64,000 nucleotides of DNA from Nemertoderma westbladi (Eukaryota; Xenacoelomorpha; Nemertodermatida; Nemertodermatidae): positions 16,116-80,115 of the forward strand of contig JAUCBJ010005969.1 in NCBI GenBank assembly GCA_032718475.1, read 5' to 3'. The stretch's first letter is position 1. Each line of letters opens with the position of its first letter. This document shows, in pieces, positions 28,401-40,400 of this stretch. The translations under genes and the position numbers were made by a program. A model generated the notes under the pieces. The model was not told the origin of the DNA and did no database searches. It was given only the letters and a program-made list of their open reading frames with translations.

Positions 28401-31400
28401 AAATATTTATCCAAAAAAAGCGGGAAATATAAATTCAACGGAATCAACAATCAAAGTCGAACAATCAAACTATCACACAATTTAGTTAAAATTTTAGTTG
28501 AAATTTCAACTAAATTATATAAAAAACCACACTAACTAATAAATTTTGGTGCACTAGTTAACAATACTCCAACTAACTAAATATGCTCAAATACCAGTTT
28601 AACTATAGTTGAACATCACTGCACAGACTTACAGGTGCAGAAGTGCAATATTCTAAGTTCGTATCTTGATAAACTGCATATAAATGAGTTTTGTTGGTTA
28701 ATAATATATCCAAATGGCATTGTTTTATATTTTAGGGCAACATTTACCATTAAAGATGCGTTTCCTGAGGATAGCGGTCAGTACACCTGTGTTGCTAAGA
28801 ACGTCGCCGGGACTACATCCTGCACATCTGAGTTAATAGTCGAAGAAAAATCATCAACACAAAAGTAAGTAATTTTTCAAAAAATTTTAATTAATTAAAA
28901 ATTTAAGAATTACCGCGTCATTTTATCTACTAACGTTGTAGCGTTAAATCGAGTTTCTGTTTCCAGGACAACGAGTGCAATGCCCAATTATCATAGCAAT
29001 CATTGTCATAATTTTTTGGTCTAATCAATCATAACACAACATGTCTTTCGGGTTGTTGGAGGTGTCAACTCACTGCCAATTTTTATCGTGGTTTTATAAT
29101 TAATTTAATTGGTGTTTGTATATTCTCGTAGAAGCACAAAAGAAGAAGATGGAGGAATTAAACCAACCTTTCAACAGTTCCCTAAACCAATACAAATTAA
29201 GGAAGGGGAGCCTTTACATATAGAAGCTCGTTTATTGGCCAATCCTCGGCCTAGAATTCTCTGGCATAAGGACGGGGGTATGATTGAAGAAGGTGAGTTA
29301 TTCATCCCAGTTAATAGTCAAATAGCTGATAGGTTAGACCATCACACGTTGTCTGCGTTTAAGTAATTGCAAGGCAGCCTTTACTGTTTGTGCTGCAGAA
29401 CTTAAAATCTTTTATAGTCACACGCCTCGGCCCATTATTAACAAACATAACAGAACCGTGATTGGCGCAAGTTTATCGTGCTGCTTCCCAGAGTTTAGTT
29501 ATATCCTCGATCCACCATCGCTTGTTCTTCTCCCTTTGGATCTGTACTATCCTTTCGCTAACATTAGCTTAATGAGAAATCCCTTCTGGTTTAGCGAAAC
29601 CTACTGAAGCTGTTATCTGATTGCATGCAATGTCTGGGACGCAAAATAATTCATTTTCATGTTAAATTTGTTTTACTATTAGTATTAACAGCTTGTCATT
29701 AAATCAAATTTAATTAATTAACTTTCTATAATAGACTAATTTCAACAATCGCCATTTCCAGTAAGTGTAATACCAATACAATCATACTATCATGGGACCC
29801 GAGCGAGAAAGTTTCTGGACTAGGCCTACTGTACTATCTATTTAACTTTATAACTAACTTTTGAAACCCAATTTGTAAATGATTTTTTTTATTTACTTTA
29901 GATGAAAGAATAAAAATTAAACAAGAAAACACCAAAAATGACAACGTGATTACCTTAGATAAAGATAAGACTGTAACTGATGACAGTGGGACTTACAAGA
30001 TTGTAGCACGCAACAAAGAAGGGGAATCCAGTACTACTGTATCAGTTAAAGTTTGTAAGTACCAATCATATTTATTTACTAGGCCTACTCCTACATGGAT
30101 TGCAGATTATATAACTGTATGGCAAAATAAATTATATCATTAAAATATGATTCTTAACACTTACTAACTAAAAGTATCATTCCAACATTATTTGTCAAGT
30201 CTATTCACTTGATGCCTATTTGTTAATTAGTTTTCAAAGCTCTATTGTGACGGGATCTACGGATCCCGGTTTATCCGTTGGGTTTTCTATCCACGCGTCC
30301 CCGCCGTGTGTGAAAGGTAAAAGAGTTCTGATGTTGGGTAATATGTATAAAGGTATAATAGTCTGACAGTTGATATAGTATAGTATGACACAACAGGTAA
30401 TATATAATGGCGGTAGCGGACGGTGACAGAAGTCCCCGTTCCACCCTACTGATCTGACTGAGTAAACTGAATGAATGATTACAGGTTACTGGTTATATTG
30501 CACGGTGGCCTTATTGCTACTCAATCGATGCCTTTCCCCCCTCTGATTGGTTGATACCCCTGTTGGCACCCTTTGGAGTGTTTCCCTTCACTCCCTGTGT
30601 TCTCTCTCGGTTAGGGGTTTGGCCCCTGACCCTTATTGTGTGTGTCTCCTTTGGGGCCTATTGTCCCCGTTTACTGGGCTGACACGAGGTTGATTGGTAA
30701 TCAACCTCGTGCTCCCAATATTGCTTTATGGCTCACTCTATGGGTTTGTGTTAGCGGAATTGGATAAGCTAACACTCCCCCCCATGCTATCTTCCCGGTA
30801 AGAAGATAGCATCCAACTAAAGTGCGCTACAATTCCGCTGGAACTCGATCTATTATCGGGTCTGGGGTGGGGTTATTTTCTTGGAGTCGGCTTTCCAGGC
30901 CGCTCCCTATGGGTATGATGTCACTACCCTCTGGCGTCTCGTGTCGGGCCGATCGTGCGCTTCTCTCACACAATTTTTGTTTCCCCAACACTCTCGCCAC
31001 TCTAACTTCGCTCTCTAACTCAACTCGCTCTCTCCCCACTCTTACACTCTCCCCACACCTGAATCGCACTCTAACTTCTCGCCAACAGCTCTTCTCACTA
31101 TCTCCTCTCTACTCTCTGCCACTCCCTAAGGCCCTAATCTCTAATGCTACCCCTGTGCTATCATACTATCTACCTTATCTAACTTACTAACTCTAACTAT
31201 CTAACTCTACTAACTACTAACTCTACTCTCTGCTAAGTCTACTAACTCTTACCAACTCTTCTACTACGTGGCGCTTAGGGTGCCCACAACCCTCTGCTAC
31301 TACCTCCATCTACGTGGCGCTTGCGGTGCCCACAACCACTCTACTACTAACTCTAACTAAAAACCCTCTAACTTTCTGCTAACTCTATCTACGTGGCGCT

Positions 31401-34400
31401 AACGGTGCCCACAACCACAACCGGTACTACGTACCCTCTTACTAACTCTTTTCTCCATCTACGTGGCGCTAACGGTGCCCACAACCACAACCGGTACTAT
31501 GTACCCTCTTACTAACTCTACCTCCATCTACGTGGCGCTAACGGTGCCCACAACCACAACTGGTACTACGTACCCTCTTACTAACTCTACCTCCATCTAC
31601 ATGGCGCTAACGGTGCCCACAACCACTCTACTATCTACCCTCTACTACTCTACTACCTGGCACCCTATGTGCCCTCTCTACTACTCTACTCTCTGGCACC
31701 CTATGTGCCCTCTCTACTACCTCTAACACTACTACCTGGCACCCTATGTGCCCTCTCTACTACCTCTAACACTCTAACTACATCTCCACCTCAACTAATA
31801 CCTCTATCTACGTGGCGCTTGCGGTGCCCACAACCACTCCCTGCTACTACTTTCTACGTGGCGCTTCCGGTGCCCACAACCACTCTCTCCTACTACTTTC
31901 TACGTGGCGCTTCCGGTGCCCACGACCCCCCTTACTACTCGTGGCATGACAATATGCCAGACTCCCTTACCCCGCCGCCTTCTAACCTACTCTCCTTCTA
32001 CGTGGCGCTTACGGTGCCCACAACCCCACTACTACTACTCGTGGCATGACAATATGCCACACTCCCTTGCCCCGCCGCCTTCTAACTCTACTCTCCTATC
32101 TTCGTACTACCTCTTACTTCTACTAACTATTATTTTTAATTATTTAATTATTTATTATTATTTATTTTATTTTTAATTAAATAATTAATTTCTTGTGGGA
32201 AGGGCGTCTCGCCCTCATTCCCACCCCCCTCAGTCCAAATATTGGACGACTAAACTCTAAGCTGCCCCTCGATCTTCCATCGATTCTTCCATGAGGCACT
32301 GTCCCGCTGTCCCCCTGCGCGTCCTCTTATCTTTCCACCCACTTTCCTCGCCAATTCCAACTCATCTGGAATTGGCTCTCCCCCTTTCACCACCCCAAAA
32401 TCGGGTCTCTCCACCGCCTTCTTAACTATGTCCTCTCTTGGCATCAAAATGCCATCTCTTTCTTTGTTGTCTCCCGCCGGCAGAATGAATAGAAAGTGAA
32501 AGAACAGGCAGAACAGTAGTCCTATTCCTTTCCATCCTGCCTTCCTTCTCGACTTCCCCCTTGTCGGTATGCCTCCAAACCGGACCTGTGTCTCTTCCGG
32601 ACACTCCTCTGGACACTCCCCCGGAGTGTTGTCCTCCGGACACCTCGCCGTCCGCTCCGCTCCATCTCCATACCGATGCTTGCTGGGAAACCTACTCTCC
32701 TCTGCCCACTTTCTTACCGTCACCTCCCTATTTGGCTCTACTATCTCCTGTTTCTCCTCTTCGTCCACTGCGCCTGCGGTGCCTGGCATCATGCACCCAT
32801 GGTAACATGTTGTTACTGATCGACCGCCCTCTCCTGATATCTTCACTGGCACTACCCCGAGTAGTACTTTTCTCTTCTCTTCTGTCGTGCTTGTAGCTGC
32901 TGTATCTCTACACTCTCCGGATCTGTGTCCTTCTACCACACATCGATGACATAGTCCGTTTGCGTCTGTGTAGGCTATACGATCTTGTTTGGGCAACGCT
33001 TGCCAGTGCTTACAACTCCTGGTCTTATGTGTTCCGTCCCGGTGTAATTGACATTCGAATCCTGGGTTATAGCGTTCCCTGTATAGTCCCTCACGTATCG
33101 CGCCTAGGTTTATATGTACCGATTTAGTGTTTTGGTTGTCTGTATTCGGCCTACTGGGTACATTGGGATTATGTTTATTTATGGTGTTATTTTCTTTCTG
33201 TCCCCGCCATGGTGTGGCCCTGCTACCAGCTAACTGTGGACTAGCAGTCCCCTGTGTGGCCGCATGTGGTAGTGATTGTCCTACTCTCGGGAGTGGATCT
33301 GCAGGATCGTGTTCGGGTTTATGGCTTGTCCCCAAACTATCCTCGCTATAGACTGGGTCTGTTATTAATTCGGCTTCATAGTTGAGGAAGCTCGACATTT
33401 CTTCTAGGCCCGGTTCCGCACCTTTCTTCTCACGTGTGGAGAAAGCGATTTTCCTCCACTTCCTTCGTAACCAGACCGGCAGTGCCTGCGCTATCGTGGT
33501 GATGTTGTTAGACGCGTTGAGTTCGTATGGTGCGTCTAGCGTCTTTAACACGATTAACGCCTTCTCGACCTTGTTTGCAAAGGTCCTTATGCTAACGGGA
33601 TTGTCCTGTAGGCCATCCGATGTTATGCCTCTCAGGGTTTGCCGGATGATCTTGGCCGGGTGCCCGTATTCCCTATCTAGCGCCCGCCATGCTGTCGTGA
33701 AGCCGCCCTCGATGCCCTGGTATTGCCTCACGATGTCGTATGCTGGGCCTCCTGTATATACTTGCAGATATTTTAGGCACTCCGCCTGCGTCAAGTTCTT
33801 ACTTAATATTTCGTTACTATACATGCGCCGAAACTGTAGATATTCTTCCGGCCTGCTCCCATCGAATTTAAATGGTTCCACAGGTGGTAACTCGATCCTA
33901 GTTTTTAACGCATCGATCAATGTGGCCATTCCCATCGCTTGCGCTTCTAATGGGTTTGATGGATGTTGTATAGTTTCTCCTGTTGGGTGCGGTCCGTCCG
34001 TCCTATTTGTTGACTTTTGCGTCGGATATATCATTGGGGGTAACGGCCCCCTCCATATTTCCGTGTCGCATGATCTGCTCTCGTCCAAGGGGTTCGATGT
34101 TCTCGCTCCTATTGGGGTATATTGTTGATATTGTGATGGGGGAATGTCACCCTGTCCCCCTCCCACCGGTATGTTTGGTACTGGGGTTGATGTTAATATA
34201 TTGGGGCCCATACATCTATCTGCAATAATTCCCCCCTCCCCTGGATATATGTTATGTCCCTGTGTATTATAGTCATGCTGCTGTACCGATATAGGCCTAC
34301 CTACCTCTCGCCTACCTACCGGTATGTACTCCGCGACTTCCGGGTTTAATCCCGTTGTTCGCGCTACCCTATCGCCTACTCTATCTCTCCCAGCATGGCC

Positions 34401-37400
34401 TATAATAGTATGTGCAGTAAGGCCTACAGTATGTCCTGCAGTCTGCATGTGCCCTTCCGAACCGAAGTTTATTCTTCGCGAATCGCGAATCTCCCCGCGA
34501 CTACCGTACTCTCGATCGGCAGCTATATCACGTCGGGAAGTTTCCCTTCGATCCCCTATCCTGCTCTCGTCTTCGTATCGGTACGTCCTGTACCCCTCTC
34601 CTGGTGTGCGGTGCGTTTCTCCGGGGCGACGGCAATCTCCCGAAGTTCGACCCCACTGACTCCCTAACTCCATCTCTACTAGCGACGGCTCGCTATCCGT
34701 CCTCGCTCTCCGGTTGCTCCTAGCAACGACTCTTCTATTATCTTCCTTTCTTCTCTCTTCGACCTCTCGGTTAAACTCTGCTAATCTTCTTCTATCTTCG
34801 ACCTCTCTATTATACTCTACTAATCTTCACCTATCTTCGACCTCTCTATTAAACTCTACTAATCTTCTCTCTTCTAACTGGGCTCGACGTTCCGTCGCCC
34901 GCCCTCTCGCGACGTCAACCTGTCTCTCTCTGCTCGATCGCACGCCGCTGGGGATACTCGCAATCCCCCTATTACTCTCCGTCGCCGGGTGTTGCGGTTT
35001 ACCTAATTCGGCCCGCGCATTATCCGCTGACGCCTGTGGGACACTCCCTGCCCCCCCTCTGTCGCTACTAATCCCTCGCGGTGGGGTGCCCGTAGCCCCC
35101 CCCCCACCCGCCACTTCTAACTTCGCTATCTCTTACTACACTTCTGCGTCCCTCTTGTCGGACACTCTCTACCCCCTTTCTCTCGCCACTAATCTTCTGT
35201 GGTGGGGCGCCCGTAGCCCCCCCCCCCACCCGCCACTTCTAACTTCAATATCTCTTACTTCGTCTCTACACCCCTCTCTAGTCGACACACTGTCTCTACT
35301 GCGGCCGGGTCTATTCACCCCCGCCTCTCTCTCTACTACTGCGTGACCTACCAGGCCCACCTCGGGTTGGCTCAACCGCGCCACTTCCTGCCTACTAACT
35401 ACGTGGCCTACCAGGCCGCCGTCGGGTTGGCGCAACCCTGCCACTTCCTGCCTACTAACTACGTGGCCTACCAGGCCGCCGTCGGGTTGGCGCAACCCTG
35501 CCACTTCCTGCCTACTAACTACGTGGCCTACCAGGCCGCCGTCGGGTTGGCGCAACCCCGCCACTTCCTGCCTACTAACTACTACGTGGCCTACCAGGCC
35601 GCCGTCTGCCGGGCTATACACGTCTGACGCGTTCATATTAATAGCACCATTCCCAATATTATTTGTTAAATCAATTAAATTATTAGAATTTGAAACGGGA
35701 TTATTATTTAAATTATTTAAGTTAGAATTATTATTATTTTCAAAATTTAAATTGCTATTCGAATTATTTGAATTATTTTGATTATTCTGAATATTTGAAT
35801 TAATATTATTATTTGAATTTAAACTTAAATTACTACTACCGGGTAAAATATTTCCTGTAATAAAGGGATTAGGGTTATTTACTACGGTACTATTAATACA
35901 AACATTTCCTAACGTACTACTACTACCCCCCTCGCCCGTACGGTTGCTGTACGTACTGTAAGTGTACCGCACGCTCTGTTCTCTTGCCTCACGCTCTTCG
36001 CGTTCACTCTCTTGCTCCTTCCCTCTCCCCATTATCCGGTCTAATTCTTTCACCCTTAATTTATATGCCAGGCGTTCACTCTCTCGCACCCGTCTTTCTT
36101 TTGCGGAGGATGTAGCAGACTTATCGGTTGCGACGGACTTCCGCCGCCCCTCCGTCCTACTAACTTTCCCCCGTTTTCCGGGGTCCTCGCTGACCGACGA
36201 GACCGAATCCTCGGAGCTAACCTCGGATTCGCCCTCGTGCGGTCCCGCCCAACCCACTAACTTAACTTCCCTGGCATCGACTAAGTATGGCCCTATGTAC
36301 ACTACACCAGGCCCCATACCCCTACGTTCCCATAGCCCAAACAGTTCGAAGGCAACCCCTCTCGCTCTCTCCTCGGCCAGTTCTCCCTGCCCAGAACGCA
36401 CTAGGTAATCAAAGTATCTGTTCGACTCACCTAGTCGTCTCCTCAACTTCACCTGGTCTATCTCAGCCCCTCCTCTAGCTTCCTTCAGTTGTTCCCGGGT
36501 CGCGGCGTAGGCTCGTCGAAGTCGATCAGAAACCCCGACATCCTCGTCGCCGACCTCTCCTCTCTCCCTCCGGGTTCGGCGTCGTACCGTCGGCTCCACC
36601 GTTGCCGTTCCGGTGGGCCGTTCGTCGCCCTCGGTCTGTGGCTGACCGGCGACATCGGCATATCGACCGCCGCCCTGTGTCGACTCGTCTCTCTCCTCCC
36701 CCGTCTCGCTCTCTCCTCTACTCGACTCGCTCTCTCGCTGTAGACGACCCCCCACATCTTGGTTCGCCAGGTTGCTCGTTATCGACGTGGCGTCAACCGG
36801 CGTCGACGTGGTCGGCGTAGCATCGACTGGCGTCGTGGGTTCGTATCGTCTCGCCGTGGCCTCGCGGATCGTTAGATCGTCGTCCGGGGTCCGCGGCGGT
36901 GTCGTTCCTTTCTCTCGACTCATCTCGCCTTTGGTAGCTGGCAGCCACAGTCTGTCAGTTGGTTAGATCTAGTTCTATCACTGTCAGACTGTTAGGGCAG
37001 CTGCTAGGATTCTATCTCTGTCAGGGCAGCTGGGCGGATCTAGTTCTGTCACTGTGACGGGATCTACGGATCCCGGTTTATCCGTTGGGTTTTCTATCCA
37101 CGCGTCCCCGCCGTGTGTGAAAGGTAAAAGAGTTCTGATGTTGGGTAATATGTATAAAGGTATAATAGTCTGACAGTTGATATAGTATAGTATGACACAA
37201 CAGGTAATATATAATGGCGGTAGCGGACGGTGACAGAAGTCCCCGTTCCACCCTACTGATCTGACTGAGTAAACTGAATGAATGATTACAGGTTACTGGT
37301 TATATTGCACGGTGGCCTTATTGCTACTCAATCGATGCCTTTCCCCCCTCTGATTGGTTGATACCCCTGTTGGCACCCTTTGGAGTGTTTCCCTTCACTC

Positions 37401-40400
37401 CCTGTGTTCTCTCTCGGTTAGGGGTTTGGCCCCTGACCCTTATTGTGTGTGTCTCCTTTGGGGCCTATTGTCCCCGTTTACTGGGCTGACACGAGGTTGA
37501 TTGGTAATCAACCTCGTGCTCCCAATATTGCTTTATGGCTCACTCTATGGGTTTGTGTTAGCGGGATTGGATAAGCTAACATCTATCTCCAAGTGAATGT
37601 TATAATTATAATATAATTTATTGAAATAAAAATCAATCCTAAAAATGTATATATATTTGCGACGATACACAAGTCACATTGTCACAGCAAAGAACGTATT
37701 ATGCCTTAGGCGCGTTCACACTACCGAGTCAAAGTCAAAGTCAAAATAAAATAAATATAGCTAGCTAGCAATAATAAATAATAATACATTATATAGGCCT
37801 AATATAATACATAATGGCGTTCTAGAAAAAAATTAATTTCTTGTTATTTTTTTTACTAATTTTTTTGACTTTGACTCGGTAGTGTGAACGCGACTTTACA
37901 GTGATACACTTCAGTCATCAAAATTGATAACGGGAAGTTAGGAGGCGTTCATGATATAATGTTTATCATGTCAATTTTCCGAGTTTTCAATTCACGAGTT
38001 TCTGTTCACAAACTGTCGTAGTTTATTGTCGTACTCTTGTCTGTTTTTCTTTATTGTCGCAAAATGTTCAACAATTACTGTCATTTTCAATTGCAGTACC
38101 TATGGAAACTAAAGAGTCTCCCGTTGATGCACCTACAGAATCAACTCCAGTCAAGGAAATGGTAAGTTTTCCGCATAATATATTACATAGTTTTTAACGA
38201 CGGCAACTTTAAACGAACATTGTGAGTTTATCAATAGGCTGATACATATTTAGCTTACATGTGTACATATTATGTGGCCGTTGCGTTAGAAGAGGGCGAA
38301 TTCAGCGAGGCTCGTGAGGATCTCGCTGCTCTGGAGAAGGATTACGAGGAGGTTGGGGTTGATAGTGGTGGAGCCGAAGATGAGGAGGGAGATGAGGAAT
38401 ATTAGATGTCACTTTACAAACTCTATTCATTCAGCCGTCACTACTAGAAATATGCAACTCTTGGGTGTTTATATTAATTTTAATTCCTTTTATAATAATT
38501 TAATAGAATAAATGGTTATTTATTTTATAAGTTGGTTGGCAACAAAAAAAAAAAAATTTAACTTCCATATTCCGTTCAACATTTCTCTAATGTAAGTTAT
38601 TTCTAAATTCTGGTTCCTTTTTGGTAATAATATATAGCATTCTTATAACTTTGTCTTACAGGAACCCGGGCCGCCAAAGTTTATAAAGAAACTCAAAGAT
38701 ATGGAGACCTGGAGAGACCAGACCGTAAAATTAGAGGCCGTTGTTACTGGAGGTCCTAAACCTGACTTCAATTGGTTTAAAGACGGCAGAAAAATATATC
38801 CAGGTACTCTACAGCGTTTTAACATCGGTGATCACCATTTTTTGGAAGTCGTATTAGAAAATTTAATATAGTAGACACACTAAAGATATCATTACATAAT
38901 ATGACAAAGTTCACAACCTCTTGTTAAGCACTTGAGATATAGCCTATCACACGTCGTGAAATAATATTTCATTTGAGGTCTTATCAAACATCAAATAGGA
39001 CATTCAAATATTAAAGCTGGCATATTTTTACTCGTGCTGCAATCATGTAAAGTGCAACTTTACACGCCATAATAATCAATCAGTGATTGAAAACCCTGAT
39101 GTTACTTTAATGCTATATGAGACATGAGTTGTTTATTATGTTTTTAGGAAGAAATGCAGAAACTGGTAGTGACGACCAGGGCAACGTTTGGTTAATTCTC
39201 CCATCTGTTAGTAAGAGGGAAGCTGGCAAATATATGTTGAAAGCAAAAAATAGACACGGTGAAGCTGAAAGCGAATGCGAAATATCTCTTAATGAATGTA
39301 AGTAGAACCAAAATATTTATAACCAAATAGAATAAGGGTATTTTTGTTGCTGATAGGCCTATTTATATAGGAATCAATCACCTAAACCCGTGGTCCATGC
39401 AATTTCAGGCCATTTTTTTCAGAAATTCAGTAAAAAATTAGACCCTAAAGACTTAGGGTTGTGTTAGGGTCAACAACCTGCTAGTCACTGACTCATGTAC
39501 CGGTAGGTGTGCAGCCTGTGGTACTGTATTTATTACAGAATATTGGTGCCATACAAATTTTTTTTAATTACGATTCAGTAGACCTTCTCCTTCCGTTTAA
39601 AGGAATTATTTGCAAACTTTATCTTTTACGATTTTAGCGCCGGCGAAGATCGTTGAGAAACCGGACGCGGTGGCAATCAAGAAGGGAGAAACGGCAACGA
39701 TACGACTAATTATTAGCGGCCTACCGACGCCAACCGCCGAGTGGCAAAAGGACGGCAAAAAACTATCTGACATGCCGGATAAGTTAGTTTATTGCCTTTA
39801 TTGACTTTTTAATATAGAAGATAAGAGTTAAAACTAGTTCTGATATGCTTCAACATTTTATTTATTTTATATTATATTAATATTACTGTATAACACGTGT
39901 TAAAAACAATTACCATCACATTAAACTCAAATTCATAGTAAAATATAACAAAAGCACGTGGAGGGAACCACCCAGACAGTAGAGCACTTACGGGGGCTAC
40001 AATTATTGTGTCAAATAAATATATTATCGAAACAAATTATTATATTTTCATATTATTACCAAAACCCAGCACTACCCTGCAGGCACTAGAGTTTAACAGG
40101 AACTGCCATCCTTCTGCACCTTCTTGTTCTATGGCAGCTCACGGGCGAGCAGTAACGTGGTTGTCAGGCATTGCCATTCATGAAACGTTTGCTAAAAGGA
40201 CACTGAAGTCATTGATAACTTAGATAAATAGGGAATTTACCATGGCTGACGCGAACTTGGAGGTGTTATGTTGCGGTGCCTGGCCGATGTATGTATGTAT
40301 GTGTGTACGTATGTAGTAACACTGTAACATTAATATTTACAAAAAAGTGTTGGTATGCTAATAATTATTGTGAAGGTGGAAGCACACTTTACATAGCAAC

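Larger units (their letters stand above)
30246..37581 (-). mobile_element. Second BEL/Pao-type LTR element, gag only, very young
   Basis: A complete 7336-bp insertion with 5-bp target duplications TCTAT at 30241-30245 and 37582-37586. The LTRs are 529 bp, start TG and end CA, and differ at one position that I can see (GCGGAATTGG versus GCGGGATTGG). It is antisense to the host gene. On the element strand a G-rich polypurine tract (revcomp of 30775-30783) precedes the 3' LTR. Coding content is Gag only, broken into same-strand pieces; protease is truncated at its start and RT, RNase H and integrase are absent. It was probably moved in trans. Confidence 0.94.

Noticed and set aside
32561-36966. 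+ strand open frames (up to 248 codons) over the second element
   Set aside because: Opposite-strand shadows of gag or repeat by-products (for example the 60-bp unit at 35343-35607).
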